DNA of 64,000 nucleotides from VRUE01 sp963840565 (GCA_963840565.1 CAWIZH010000002.1:496001-560000), one strand, 5' to 3'. Counted from the first letter of the stretch, positions 46,512-55,956 are shown. Notes: generated from the sequence alone by a model not told the origin. Program-made: numbers and translations.

Positions 46512-47078
46512 GTGGGCGGGGCGGCGCTTCAGCCCTCCGACCTGGCCCCCGGCCTGCTGCTCGGCGAGGGCGTCGAGATCGGCGAGGGCGTCTTGATCGG
46601 TGGCTACGCGGTGATCCATGCCGGGGTGACGATCGGCGACGGCGCCCGAGTCGGCGACCACGCCCAGATCCGGGACGGCGCCCAGATCGGCGCCCGGGCA
46701 ACGATCGGCAGCCTCAGCTCGGTCGACCCCGGCGTCATCGTCGCCGAGCGGGCGAGCGTGCAGGCGCGCTGTTACCTCTCGGCCGGCACCGTCGTCGAGG
46801 AGGACGTCTTCATCGGGCCCGGCGTGACCCTGGCCAACGACAACACCATGGACCGCCACTCGTCCGAGATGCAGCTCGAAGGGCCACTGCTGCGGCGGGC
46901 CTGCCGGGTCGGTGCCGGCGTCGTCGTCTGCCCGGCGATCGAGATCGGCGCCGAGGCATTTGTCGCCGCCGGTGCCGTGGTCGTCGCCGACGTCGCCGAG
47001 CGCAGCGTCGTCATGGGCGTGCCGGCGCGGGCCGTGCGCCAGGTCCCGGACGAGGATCTGCTCGAGCGCTGGCGCTGA
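46512..47078 (+). CDS. Left-handed beta-helix acyltransferase
   Basis: 188 residues from GTG 46512 with at least ten hexapeptide repeats (for example VEIGEGVLIGGYAVIHAGVT and IGDGARVGDHAQIRDGAQIG) and an extended loop (TLANDNTMDRHSSEMQLEG). The C-terminal VIMGVPAR-type turn is SVVMGVPARAVRQVP. It resembles WbpD/WlbB/QdtC sugar N-acetyltransferases. With the DegT aminotransferase close by, it would acetylate an amino sugar nucleotide for the glycan. First gene of the surface-glycan locus. Confidence 0.88.
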   Translation: MGGAALQPSDLAPGLLLGEGVEIGEGVLIGGYAVIHAGVTIGDGARVGDHAQIRDGAQIGARATIGSLSSVDPGVIVAERASVQARCYLSAGTVVEEDVFIGPGVTLANDNTMDRHSSEMQLEGPLLRRACRVGAGVVVCPAIEIGAEAFVAAGAVVVADVAERSVVMGVPARAVRQVPDEDLLERWR

Positions 47079-47147
47079 GCTACCGCCCGGCACTACTTGT
47101 CCTGACTGCAAGCGCAAGCTTTTGACTGGTTCCGCCGTTGGACTTAC

Positions 47148-47858
47148 ATGGCGGTTCTCAGCGAGCCAGCTGACGGCACCCTCGCCCGCGAAAGCGGGCT
47201 CTGTGTCTATCTCAGCGCCGACCCCCCCGCGATGCGCAGCCGCATTGCGATCGCCCTGGGCGAACGCGATCTGCAGACCTCGCTGGTCGAGCTGGAGAAT
47301 TCCCAGCAGCTCTTCGGGCTCGAGGGCCTCGACTCCAACGCGATCGTCGTCCTCCTCTGCGACGTCGACCAGCCGCGCCAGATGGCAAACCTGCGCCGCC
47401 TGCGCCGCGAAATGCGCGAGCCGGCGATCATTGCCGTATCGCCGATCGCGACCGGCACCGGCGTGCGCCGCGCCCTCGATGCCGGCGCCGACGCGATCGT
47501 CTTCGAGCCCGAACTCGAGTCGACCCTCGTCGTCGCCGTCAGCGCCGTCGCCAGCGGCCAATCGGTGGTCCCCCGCAAGCTGCGCGCCAGCGTCGAGCGG
47601 CCGGCCTTCTCCCACCGTGAGCGCCAGGTCCTCACCCTCGTCTCGCGCGGGTTGACCAACGCCCAGATCGCCGAGCGGCTCTTCCTCTCCGAGAGCACGA
47701 TCAAGAGCCACCTCTCCTCCGCCTTCTCGAAGTTCGGCGTGCGCTCGCGCAAGGAGGCCGCCGCTCTCTTCATCGAGCTTGAACAGACAAACGGCGCCCT
47801 GCCGATCGAGCCCGAACAGGCCCTCGGCAATGGCGCGCTGAAAGGGGCAACGACGTGA
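47148..47858 (+). CDS. LuxR/NarL-type regulator with a degenerate receiver
   Basis: 236 residues. Residues about 18-135 have a receiver-like alternation (CVYLSADPPAMRSRIAIALG, VVLLCDVDQPRQMANL, IIAVSPIATGTGVRRALDAG). The acidic pair of strand 1 and the Lys of strand 5 are absent (AIVFEPE). The C-terminal HTH is canonical: FSHRERQVLTLVSRGLTNAQ, IAERLFLSESTIKSHLSSAF. It overlaps the DegT gene start by GTGA, so it is expressed with the glycan genes and is a good candidate for their local regulator. Phosphorylation control seems unlikely. Confidence 0.85.
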   Translation: MAVLSEPADGTLARESGLCVYLSADPPAMRSRIAIALGERDLQTSLVELENSQQLFGLEGLDSNAIVVLLCDVDQPRQMANLRRLRREMREPAIIAVSPIATGTGVRRALDAGADAIVFEPELESTLVVAVSAVASGQSVVPRKLRASVERPAFSHRERQVLTLVSRGLTNAQIAERLFLSESTIKSHLSSAFSKFGVRSRKEAAALFIELEQTNGALPIEPEQALGNGALKGATT

Positions 47859-49024
47859 GCACCGCAACCCAGCCGAGTCCAGCGCTTCCCACCGCGGCCA
47901 CGCAGGGCTCCCGTGTGCCGTTCATCAGGCTCGACGCCGCCCACCCCGAGGTCTTCGCCGAGCTGCTCGAGGTCGTCGAGCGGGTCGGCCGTAATGCCGC
48001 CTTCACGCTCGGCCCTGAGGTCGAGGACTTCGAGCGCAGCTTCGCCGCCTACTGCGAGACCGAGCACGCCGTCGGCATCTCCTCCGGCACGCAGGCGCTG
48101 GAACTGGCCCTGCGCGGGCTCGGCGTCGGCCCCGGCGACGAGGTGATCGTGCCGACCTACACCTTCATCGCCACCGCCGAGGCGGTGAGCACGGTCGGCG
48201 CCACCCCGGTCCTGGTCGACGTCGACCCCGAGACCGCCGTGATCACCGCCGAGATCGTCGAGAGCGCGATCACCGCCAAGACGCGTGCCGTGATCCCCGT
48301 CCACCTCTTCGGCCGCCCGGTCGACATGGACCCGATCGTCGATCTCTGCCGCCGGCGCGGGATCGCCGTGATCGAGGACGCCTGCCAGGCCCACGGCGCC
48401 CGCTACAAGGGTCGCCGCGTCGGCTCGCTGGGCGACGCCGGCTGCTTCAGCTTCTACCCGACCAAGAACCTCGGCGGCTGGGGCGACGGTGGCGCCCTGG
48501 TCACCAACGACCCCGAGCTGAACGCCAAGGTACGGCTGCTGCGTTCGCATGGCGAGGGCACCCGCAACCACCATGAGCTCGTCACCGGCACCCATCGCCT
48601 CGACGCGCTGCAGGCGGCGATCCTCGAAGTCAAGCTGCGCCACCTGGACGGGTGGAACGAGGCGCGCCGCACGGCAGCAGCCGCCTACGGAGCTGCACTG
48701 GCCGACAGCGGCCTCGATCTGCCCGAGCCGGCAGCAGCCGATTGCGAAAACGTCTTTCACCTTTACGTCGTCCGTTCGGCCCAGCGCGATGCCCTGCGCA
48801 ACCACCTCGACGAGCGCGGCGTGGCCAGCGGGATCCACTACCCGACCCCGGTTCACCTCCAACCCGCCTACGCCGAGCTGGGCCTGACGGCCGGCTCGCT
48901 CCCGGTGGCAGAGCGCCTGGCAAGCGAATGCTGCTCGCTGCCCCTCTTCCCGGCGATCGAGGACTGGCACATCGCCGAGACCGTCGCCGCGATTGAGAGC
49001 TTTGACACAGCCGGCAACAGCTGA
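47855..49024 (+). CDS. DegT/DnrJ/EryC1/StrS sugar aminotransferase
   Basis: PLP-dependent aminotransferase of keto sugar nucleotides, 389 residues from GTG 47855. FTLGPEVEDFERSFAAYCE, SSGTQALELALRGLGVGPGD, VPTYTFIATAEAVSTVGATP, IPVHLFGRPVDMDPI, EDACQAHGARYKGRRVG and the PLP Lys in CFSFYPTKNLGGWGDGGALV are all conserved, with RLDALQAAILEVKLRHLD. The immediate upstream acyltransferase suggests the product is an N-acetylated amino sugar. Coupled to the upstream regulator and overlapping the next glycosyltransferase. Confidence 0.94.
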   Translation: MSTATQPSPALPTAATQGSRVPFIRLDAAHPEVFAELLEVVERVGRNAAFTLGPEVEDFERSFAAYCETEHAVGISSGTQALELALRGLGVGPGDEVIVPTYTFIATAEAVSTVGATPVLVDVDPETAVITAEIVESAITAKTRAVIPVHLFGRPVDMDPIVDLCRRRGIAVIEDACQAHGARYKGRRVGSLGDAGCFSFYPTKNLGGWGDGGALVTNDPELNAKVRLLRSHGEGTRNHHELVTGTHRLDALQAAILEVKLRHLDGWNEARRTAAAAYGAALADSGLDLPEPAAADCENVFHLYVVRSAQRDALRNHLDERGVASGIHYPTPVHLQPAYAELGLTAGSLPVAERLASECCSLPLFPAIEDWHIAETVAAIESFDTAGNS

Positions 49025-50231
49025 GCACCCCGCGCCCACCGGGCGCCGTGGCTTGCGGGTCTGCATGGTCCACTACTCGGACTTCGAGGTCGACTCGCGG
49101 ATCCAGCGCCAGGCGCGGGCGCTGGCCGAGCGCGGCGACCACGTCGAGTGCGTCTGCCTCGACGAAGACGCCGAGATCGCCGTCGGCTCCGGGCGGATCA
49201 CCCTGCACCGTGCCGCCACCGGGAAGCCACGCGGCGGCGCCCGCGCCTACCTCGAGGGCAACGCCCGTTTCCTCGCCGGCGCCGCACGCAAGGTCAGCGC
49301 CCTCGATCGCGCGAACCGCTTTGACCTGATCGAGATCCACAACATGCCCGATGCCCTCGTCTTCGCCGCGCTGCGGCCGAAGCTGCGCGGCACCCCGCTC
49401 ATCCTCAACTTCCACGACACCTTCCCGGAGCTCTTCGCGACCCTCTTCGACCGACCGCCCGACCACCCGCTGGTGCGCCTGATCCGCACCGAGGAGCGCT
49501 TCAGCGCCGCGATGGCCAACGGCCACATCTTCGTCACCGACGAGGCGCGCGACCTCTTGCGGGCACGCGGGATCAGTGCGAAGCGCACGCAGGTGGTGAT
49601 GAACACCCCCGACGAGCGGGTCTTCGGCGAGCGCCGTTCGCCGGTGGCGCCGCCAAGCGACGGCGAGTTGCGGGTCGTCTACCACGGCGGCCTCGCCGAC
49701 CGCTTCGGGGTCGAGACGCTGGTCGGGGCGGTCGCGATGCTGCGCGAGCGGAGCGAGGCGATTGCCCTCGACGTCTACGGCTCCGATGCCGAGGCGGCGC
49801 GGCAACTGGCCGCGGTCGCGGCCAAGGTCGCCCCGGAGGGAGTGCGGATCGCGCCCCAGCCGACGCCGGTCGAGGAGATCCCCGCCCGCCTCGCCGAAGC
49901 CCACCTCGGCGTGGTGCCGACGCTGCGCGACGACTTCACCGCGATGCTGCTGCCGGTCAAGCTGCTCGAGTACGTCCACATGGGCCTGCCGACGGTCGCC
50001 TCGCGGCTGCCGGTGATCGAGCGCTACTTCGGCGACGACGTGCTGCTCGCCGAGCCAGGCGACGCGGCCTCGATCGCGGCGGCGATCGAAGGCGTGCGCA
50101 GCGATCCCCTTGCGGCCCAGGCGCGGGCCGAGCGCGCCTCGCGGCGGCTGGCCAAGATCGAGTGGCGCCAGCAGCGCGAGGGCTACCTCGACCTGGTCGA
50201 CGGCCTGGTCCAGGGCGCAAGGAGTCGCTGA
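49002..50231 (+). CDS. GT4-like glycosyltransferase
   Basis: GT-B fold glycosyltransferase of about 410 residues. Start TTG 49002 is a guess; the frame is open to 48993 inside the DegT end. N-terminal half: VCMVHYSDFEVDSRIQRQAR, LIEIHNMPDALVFAALRPKL, LILNFHDTFPELFATLF. C-terminal donor half: VVYHGGLADRFGVETLVGAV, VVPTLRDDFTAMLLPVKLLE and YVHMGLPTVASRLPVIERYF (the E-x7-E region). Probably adds a sugar to the lipid-linked repeat unit at the membrane. Followed one base later by a GT2 gene. Confidence 0.9.
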   Translation: MTQPATAEHPAPTGRRGLRVCMVHYSDFEVDSRIQRQARALAERGDHVECVCLDEDAEIAVGSGRITLHRAATGKPRGGARAYLEGNARFLAGAARKVSALDRANRFDLIEIHNMPDALVFAALRPKLRGTPLILNFHDTFPELFATLFDRPPDHPLVRLIRTEERFSAAMANGHIFVTDEARDLLRARGISAKRTQVVMNTPDERVFGERRSPVAPPSDGELRVVYHGGLADRFGVETLVGAVAMLRERSEAIALDVYGSDAEAARQLAAVAAKVAPEGVRIAPQPTPVEEIPARLAEAHLGVVPTLRDDFTAMLLPVKLLEYVHMGLPTVASRLPVIERYFGDDVLLAEPGDAASIAAAIEGVRSDPLAAQARAERASRRLAKIEWRQQREGYLDLVDGLVQGARSR

Positions 50232-50232
50232 G

Positions 50233-51165
50233 ATGGCGCACCTGCTTCTGGTCACGCCGGCGCGCGACGAGGCCGTTCACCTGGAGCGGACGATCGAGGC
50301 GGTGGCGGCCCAGACGCGGCCGCCGGACCTCTGGCTGATCGTCGACGACGGCTCCAGCGACGCGACCCCCGAGATCCTCGAGCGCTGGGCGGCGCAGCTG
50401 CCCTTCCTGCGGGTCCTGAGGGCGCCACAGCGCGGCAACGAGGCAGGTGGAGATCGCCTTGCCCTCGCCGCCGAGGCACGTGCCTTCAACTGGGCATTGG
50501 GCTGCGTCGAGACCGGCGAGTTCAGCCACCTCGGCAAGCTCGACGCCGACATCGAGCTGCCGCCGCACTACTTCGAACGGTTGCTCGAGCGCTTCGAACG
50601 GGAACCCGCGCTTGGAGTCGCCGGTGGTGGCCTGCTCGAGCAGGGCCGTGACGGCTGGTACTTGACCAAGGTCCCCGCCTACCACGTGCGGGGTGCGCTG
50701 AAGCTCTACAGCCGCGAGTGCTTCGAGGCGATCGGCGGCATCGAGGAGCGCCTCGGCTGGGACACGATCGACGAGACCTACGCTCGCATGAGCGGCTTCT
50801 CCACCCGCTCGCTGCCGGGCCTCGACGCCCGCCACCACCGGCCGGTCGCCACCCGCGGCGGAACCCTGCGCGGCCGTGCTCGCCACGGCCAATGCGCCTA
50901 CATCCTTCGCTACAGCGCCTGGTGGGTGGCGTTGCGCTCGCTCAAGGTCGCCTGCTCCCGGCCCTTCGGCCTCTCCGGGCTAGCCTTCCTCTACGGCTAC
51001 GCCCGCTCCGCTGCACGCCGCGAAGAGCGGGTCGAGGACGAGCGGTTCCGCCGCTTCGTCGCCGATGAGCTGCGCTCGCGGGTCCGAATCGGACGCACCG
51101 GGCCTAAGCAAAACCTAAATCCCGGCGAGAAAGCAGAAGTTCCTACGTTTTTCGTGCGTTCATAG
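50233..51165 (+). CDS. GT2-family glycosyltransferase
   Basis: GT-A fold enzyme, 310 residues from ATG 50233 (MAHLLLVTPARDEAVHLERT). Nucleotide-binding VDDGSSDATPEIL, the DXD motif in LGKLDADIELPPHYFERL, GGLLEQGRDGWYLTKVPAY and acceptor-side FEAIGGIEERLGWDTIDETY. The C-terminal region (LRYSAWWVALRSLKVACSRP) is amphipathic and may contact the membrane. Same operon as the surrounding genes, with tight spacing on both sides. Confidence 0.92.
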   Translation: MAHLLLVTPARDEAVHLERTIEAVAAQTRPPDLWLIVDDGSSDATPEILERWAAQLPFLRVLRAPQRGNEAGGDRLALAAEARAFNWALGCVETGEFSHLGKLDADIELPPHYFERLLERFEREPALGVAGGGLLEQGRDGWYLTKVPAYHVRGALKLYSRECFEAIGGIEERLGWDTIDETYARMSGFSTRSLPGLDARHHRPVATRGGTLRGRARHGQCAYILRYSAWWVALRSLKVACSRPFGLSGLAFLYGYARSAARREERVEDERFRRFVADELRSRVRIGRTGPKQNLNPGEKAEVPTFFVRS

Positions 51166-51169
51166 GCAG

Positions 51170-52090
51170 ATGGAGCCCGTACAAGTCATAAGGCAGCTCT
51201 GGAGCCGCAAGCTGCTGGTCGGGCTCGTGATCGTGATCGCCGCGCTGGCGGCGATCTTCAGCGCCTACCGAATCAGCATGAGCCCGCTGGGACTGCACAG
51301 CCGCGCCCTCCAGGTTGGCGCCGCATCGAGCCAGATCCTCGTCGACTCGCCCAAATCCGCGCTTGTCGACGGCGCCTCGCTGGGGACCTTTGAAGCGCTC
51401 TCGACCCGGGCGAAAATCTACGGCGAGTACCTGAGCAGCCTGGCGGCGAGAAAGCAGATCGCCCAGCTGGCCGGGGTTCCGGCTGCCTCGATCTCGAGCA
51501 GCGGGCCATTCAGCTCCGCCACCGGCCAGAACAACTACGAATCCCAGTCTTCCGAGGACCGCGCCAACGAAATCCTTCAAGAAGGGGCCCAGAGCCGGCT
51601 CGTCTTCACCGGTCAGGAAGGTGTGCCGATCCTCACCGTCGACGCCCAGGCGGCAACCGCCGCGAGAGCGGTCGACTTGGCAAACGCCTCGTTCATCACC
51701 TTGAAGCGCTACGTCAACAACCTCAGCGTCGACGGCGAAGACGTCAAGCGCGGGGTCACCGTGCGCGAGCTTGGCGCCCCCGAGGGCGGCACGATCGGCG
51801 CCGGCAACGACGTCGTCCTGATGGCACTCGCCTTCCTCGCGATCCTGATCCTCGGCTGCGCCGCGATCCTGGTCGTCCCCCGCTTCACCCAGCGCTGGCG
51901 GGCGCTGAGCCAGGTCGAACACGACGAGCTGCTCGACAAAGCCCGCCTGCTTGGGCTCGATGATCACCCGGCGAACGACCCCGCTGCTCCAACGCCGCAA
52001 CGCCCCAAAGGCGGCGGGTTTGACCCGACGCCGCTGGTTCACGGCGAGCATCAGGAGCCGGCAGCCCCACACGCGGCACACCTGCGCTAA
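51170..52090 (+). CDS. Wzz-like chain-length/polysaccharide co-polymerase protein
   Basis: 306 residues. One transmembrane segment near the N-terminus (residues about 15-33, LLVGLVIVIAALAAIFSAYR) and one at about 210-235 (VVLMALAFLAILILGCAAIL) flank an extracytoplasmic helical domain rich in Ser and Ala. That topology and the neighbours fit the Wzz/GumC-type regulators, although no kinase domain or strict Wzz motif is present. The C-terminus is a Pro-rich cytoplasmic tail. Its stop overlaps the next ATG (TAATG). Confidence 0.75.
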   Translation: MEPVQVIRQLWSRKLLVGLVIVIAALAAIFSAYRISMSPLGLHSRALQVGAASSQILVDSPKSALVDGASLGTFEALSTRAKIYGEYLSSLAARKQIAQLAGVPAASISSSGPFSSATGQNNYESQSSEDRANEILQEGAQSRLVFTGQEGVPILTVDAQAATAARAVDLANASFITLKRYVNNLSVDGEDVKRGVTVRELGAPEGGTIGAGNDVVLMALAFLAILILGCAAILVVPRFTQRWRALSQVEHDELLDKARLLGLDDHPANDPAAPTPQRPKGGGFDPTPLVHGEHQEPAAPHAAHLR

Positions 52091-53523
52091 TGGAAACGGC
52101 GACGGGGGTCGGCCCCTTCGTCGGGCCAGGCGACCCCACCGCGGTCAGCGGCAGGGCGAATCGCTCGCGAGAGCTGGACGCGAGGCAGGCCGCCGACTGG
52201 CCCGACACCACGCGGCTGCTGCCCTGGGCCCTCTTCGGCTTCATGACGATGCTCTGGGTGATTCCCTTCGACAGCATCGTGCTCCCGGTGGGCGGCCCGA
52301 TCGACGTCACCCTCGACCGGCCCTTCCTTGTCCTGCTGCTCGGGCTCTGGCTGCTCGGCGCCAACGCGATCCGCGAGAAGCGGCCGATGCGGACCAGCCC
52401 GGTGCACTGGGCGTTCGGCGTCTTCACCCTGATCGCCGTGCTCAGCATCCTCGCTAACTCCGAGACGATGGTCCGCCTCGGCGAGTTCGACCTCGCGATC
52501 AAGCACCTGGCCCTGCTTGCCTCCTACGTCGTCTTCTTCGCCCTCGCCGCCTCGATCATCCGGCCGTCCGAGGTCTCGAAGCTGAGCAAAGCCATGCTCG
52601 GCCTCGCCTGCCTGACCGCGATCGGCACGATCGTCGAGTACCGCCTCGGCACCAACGTCTTCCACGAAACGATCGGGCCGCTGTTCCCGGGCTACATCCG
52701 CCCGGCGGGGATCGGCGCGATCGACTCGATCGGGCGCAAAGAAATCCTCGGCCCGAGCATCCAACCGCTGGCGATCGCGGTGATGATGACGATGGCGCTG
52801 CCCTTCGCCTTCGCCTGGCTGCTGGAGGCGAAGGAGCGCCGCCAGCGCCTGCTCTACATGCTGGTCGTCGTGCTGCTGATCGGCGGCGCCGTGGCGACGC
52901 AGAAGAAGACGAGCATGGTCGGGCCCGCTGTCTGCATCCTGGTCTTGATCGCCTACCGGCCGCGGGCGATGCTGAAGCTGGCGCCACTGGGCATCGTCCT
53001 GCTCGGCGTCGTCCACTTTCTCGCCCCCGGCGCCCTCGGCGGCGTCATCGACCAGCTCTCGCCCAACCAGGTCGACAAGGTGAACACGACCAAGGACCGG
53101 CTCAGCGACTACGAAGCGATCAGGCCTGACCTGGTCGCCCACCCGCTGCTCGGCCGTGGCTATGAAAGCTACGACCAGAAGAAGCACCGGATCCTCGATA
53201 ACCAGTACCTGACCCTGGCGATCGGCGTTGGCCTGCTCGGCCTGCTCAGCTACGTCGCGATCTTCTTCACCGCTTTCCTCAGCGCCCACCGGGTGGCCCG
53301 CTCCGGGGACCCCGATCGAGCACCCCCTGCGCTGGGCGCGGCGGCGGCGATCGTGGCGGCCCTGGTTGCCAGCGCGCTGCTCGACTTTCTCGCCCTGCCG
53401 CAGATCCCCTACCTCTTCTGCCTGATCGCCGCGATGGCCGTGGTCCTGGCCAAGGACGTCACGCGCAAGCAACCTGCCCGGGCCGCCGCGGCCCCGGCGG
53501 AGATCGCGGCCGGCGTCCGATGA
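52090..53523 (+). CDS. O-antigen ligase/polymerase-like membrane protein (Wzy type)
   Basis: 477 residues with about ten to twelve hydrophobic segments (for example LLPWALFGFMTMLWVIPF, FLVLLLGLWLLGANAI, LLYMLVVVLLIGGAVATQ, LLGLLSYVAIFFTAFL). A larger loop near residues 300-370 contains RLSDYEAIRPDLVAHPLLGR, with GRGYESYD close to the Wzy_C/O-antigen ligase signature (PLLGxGxxxF). It should polymerize or transfer glycan repeats outside the membrane. Coupled to the Wzz-like gene and overlapping the methyltransferase by ATGA. Confidence 0.85.
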   Translation: METATGVGPFVGPGDPTAVSGRANRSRELDARQAADWPDTTRLLPWALFGFMTMLWVIPFDSIVLPVGGPIDVTLDRPFLVLLLGLWLLGANAIREKRPMRTSPVHWAFGVFTLIAVLSILANSETMVRLGEFDLAIKHLALLASYVVFFALAASIIRPSEVSKLSKAMLGLACLTAIGTIVEYRLGTNVFHETIGPLFPGYIRPAGIGAIDSIGRKEILGPSIQPLAIAVMMTMALPFAFAWLLEAKERRQRLLYMLVVVLLIGGAVATQKKTSMVGPAVCILVLIAYRPRAMLKLAPLGIVLLGVVHFLAPGALGGVIDQLSPNQVDKVNTTKDRLSDYEAIRPDLVAHPLLGRGYESYDQKKHRILDNQYLTLAIGVGLLGLLSYVAIFFTAFLSAHRVARSGDPDRAPPALGAAAAIVAALVASALLDFLALPQIPYLFCLIAAMAVVLAKDVTRKQPARAAAAPAEIAAGVR

Positions 53524-54452
53524 GCGCGCTGGCAATCAATGGTCGCGAGGCGACGGTCAGCTGTCCGGGTTGTGCGGCGACCCAGGACAACGCCGCGGTC
53601 CTGCTCCGCGGCCGCGACCGGCTCACCGGGGCGCCGGGGGACTTCGAAGTCGTCGCCTGCTCTGAGTGTGGCCTGGCCTTCACCGAGCCCCGGCTCGGGC
53701 CCGAGGACTTCGCGATCTACTACCCCGAGAGCTACAGCGCCTACGTGCCGCGCGCCCGCATGCGCGGGCTCTCGCTGGGCGAGCGCCTCGATGCCCTGCG
53801 GCTGGAGGTAATCGTTCGCTACGGCCCCTACCGCAAGCTGCTGCAGCGCCCGCCCGGTCGCCTGCTCGACGTCGGCTGCGGCACCGGCGACCTCGCCGCC
53901 GTCTTCATGCGCCACGGCTGGCAGGTCTCCGGGATCGAGCCCTCCCAACAGGCGGCGAAGTTCGCCTCCGAAGCCGGGGTCGACGCCGTCAACGGGACCC
54001 TCGCCGACGCCCCCTGGGATGACGGCCACTTCGACGCGATCGTCTTCAACCACTCGCTCGAGCACATCGACAAGCCGGCCGAGGCGCTCGCCGACGCCGC
54101 GCGCCTGCTGCGCCCCGGTGGGCTGCTGGCGGTCGCCGTGCCCAACTTCGGCAGCTGGCACCGCCGCCTCTTCGGCTCGGCCTGGTTCCAGCTCGATCTG
54201 CCGCGACACCTCCAGCACTTCGACCGCGACTCGCTGGGCGGGCTGGTCAAGCGCAGCGGCCTGCGCCCGCTCGCCTTCGAGGCGATCTCGATGAGGCCGA
54301 GCCCGCTGGGCAGCCTTCAGTACGCGATCTTCGGCCAGATGCGCTCGGAAGGGCGTGCCTTCCGGATCGGGGCTTGGCTGCTGGCGCCGCTGCTCTTCCT
54401 CAGCGACCGGGTCGCCGAGGGCGACTGCCTGCACGTCATTGCGGAACGCTGA
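53520..54452 (+). CDS. Class I SAM-dependent methyltransferase with N-terminal zinc motif
   Basis: 310 residues. The N-terminal Cys pairs CPGC (in TVSCPGCAATQDNAAVLL) and CSEC (VVACSECGLAFTEPRL) look like a zinc ribbon. The SAM-binding motif is GRLLDVGCGTGDLAAVFMRH, then GIEPSQQAAKFASEAG and VFNHSLEHIDKPAEALADAA, with LLRPGGLLAVAVPNFGSWH. Such zinc-methyltransferases act on sugars or lipid-linked glycans in similar loci. ATG 53520 overlaps the polymerase stop. Its end overlaps the convergent flippase gene by 17 bases. Confidence 0.9.
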   Translation: MSALAINGREATVSCPGCAATQDNAAVLLRGRDRLTGAPGDFEVVACSECGLAFTEPRLGPEDFAIYYPESYSAYVPRARMRGLSLGERLDALRLEVIVRYGPYRKLLQRPPGRLLDVGCGTGDLAAVFMRHGWQVSGIEPSQQAAKFASEAGVDAVNGTLADAPWDDGHFDAIVFNHSLEHIDKPAEALADAARLLRPGGLLAVAVPNFGSWHRRLFGSAWFQLDLPRHLQHFDRDSLGGLVKRSGLRPLAFEAISMRPSPLGSLQYAIFGQMRSEGRAFRIGAWLLAPLLFLSDRVAEGDCLHVIAER

Positions 54453-55956
54453 TCGGCTCCACCGGCGCCCCGCGGCGCCGCGTCATCCTCGCCGGCAATA
54501 CCCGGCGAGCGAGGGCGACCAGGTCATGCCAGACGGCCGGAAAGAGCCCACGCACGACGAGGCAGTGGACCAGCAGCCCGATTGACCCCACCGCCGCTAG
54601 CAGCAGCGGGGGCGGCGTGTCGATTCCACGCAGCAGTCGGGTGAGCGGGAAGCAGACCGCGATCAGGGCGAGGCTGCCGAGCACCGCTGGAGCGAGGTCG
54701 CCGACCATCTGGCTGACCCGAATCCCAACCACCTTGCGCAGCAGGACCGCGTAGACGACGAAGAGCTGGGCGACGTAGACCGCGACCACGGCGATCGAGA
54801 CCGCCACGATCCCCCTCTCCACGGTGGCGAGGACGGCGCCGCCGTAGACCAGCAGCAGGGCGATGTTGAAGTAGAGCAGCGGCCTGGGCTTGCCCGCCGC
54901 AAGCAGCACCTGCGGGAACCCGGTGAGGACCGCGGCGATCATCCCGGCGACGGCGAGGATCTGGGTCGGCAGCACCGACGGAGCCCACTCACTGCCGAAA
55001 AGCCAGGGAATCAACACCGGGGCGGTGACGATCAGGATCGCCAGCAGCGGCACCACCGTCGCCGCGTGCACCCGGGTCGCCCGCTCGTGCAGGCGGGTCA
55101 GCTCGGCGAGGTTGCGGGTGCGCGAGTAGACCGGGAAGGCCAGCCGCATCATGATCCCGCTGATCTTGTCCTGGTAGACGACACCGAGCTGGAAGGCGCG
55201 CCAGTAGAAGCCGACCTGGGCGGAGCTGAGGCGGGCGGCGAGGATCGTGTAGTCGACGTTGGTGATTGCCACGTGCAGCAGCCCGGCGCCTGAGGCCGGG
55301 CCGCCAAAGCCGACGATCTCGCGCAGTTGGCGGCCGTGCCAGCGCGGCCAACAGGGTCGCACGACGACCACGAAGAGGACGCTTGCGACCAAGCCACCCG
55401 CCATCGCGCCGAGCACGATTGCCTCGCCTTCGAGCCCGGCGAGGGCGAGGCCGACGGCGACGGTGGCGCCGAGCGCGACGGCGCCGGTTTCGATCAGGCT
55501 GACGTTGCGAAACTCGAGCTGGCGCCAGAGCAGCGAGCGCGAGACGGCGCTGAAGCCGGCGATCAGGAACAGCGGCGAGGCGAGCTGTATGAGTTCTGAG
55601 GTCTTGTCGCCGAAGATCGGCGCCGCAACCAACGGAGCGGCGAGATAGGTGGCCGCCGAGAGCGCGAAGCCGGCGATCAGGCTGGCCAGCATCGCCGTCT
55701 CCAGGTGCCCCTGGTCGATCTCCTTGCGCTGGACGAGAGCGCTGCCAAAGCCCTCGAAGGTGAGGATCGCGGCCAGCGGGACCAGGATCAGGGCGATCGC
55801 GGCGTGGCCGAATTCGGCGGGAACGATCAGCCGCGCGAGAATCACGGCGGAGATCAGCTGGGCGCTTTCGCCGACCACCTTGGCGATCGCGATCCAGCGC
55901 ACGCCGGCGACCGCCGCATCGCGCAGCCCCTCGTAGCTTGGCTCGGCTGCATCCAT
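54436..55956 (-). CDS. Oligosaccharide flippase (Wzx/MurJ-like)
   Basis: 506-residue polytopic protein from ATG 55956 (MDAAEPSYEGLRDAAVAGVR). It has about twelve to fourteen hydrophobic helices and polysaccharide_synt features (LISAVILARLIVPAEFGHAA, FEGFGSALVQRKEI, GFYWRAFQLGVVYQDKISG, IMMRLAFPVYSRTRN, LFGSEWAPSVLP). It should move lipid-linked repeat units across the membrane for the polymerase. It is the only glycan-locus gene on the minus strand and is divergent from the next glycosyltransferase. Confidence 0.9.
   Translation of the reverse strand: MDAAEPSYEGLRDAAVAGVRWIAIAKVVGESAQLISAVILARLIVPAEFGHAAIALILVPLAAILTFEGFGSALVQRKEIDQGHLETAMLASLIAGFALSAATYLAAPLVAAPIFGDKTSELIQLASPLFLIAGFSAVSRSLLWRQLEFRNVSLIETGAVALGATVAVGLALAGLEGEAIVLGAMAGGLVASVLFVVVVRPCWPRWHGRQLREIVGFGGPASGAGLLHVAITNVDYTILAARLSSAQVGFYWRAFQLGVVYQDKISGIMMRLAFPVYSRTRNLAELTRLHERATRVHAATVVPLLAILIVTAPVLIPWLFGSEWAPSVLPTQILAVAGMIAAVLTGFPQVLLAAGKPRPLLYFNIALLLVYGGAVLATVERGIVAVSIAVVAVYVAQLFVVYAVLLRKVVGIRVSQMVGDLAPAVLGSLALIAVCFPLTRLLRGIDTPPPLLLAAVGSIGLLVHCLVVRGLFPAVWHDLVALARRVLPARMTRRRGAPVEPISVPQ

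Noticed and set aside
47120..47150. TTGACT with a 17-base spacer to TACATG as a promoter for the LuxR-type gene
   Set aside because: The -10 hexamer would overlap the ATG used by the gene, so the position does not work unless the true start is further on.
46491..47867. Open frame of about 458 codons on the minus strand
   Set aside because: Shadow of the acyltransferase and LuxR-type genes; no recognisable domain.
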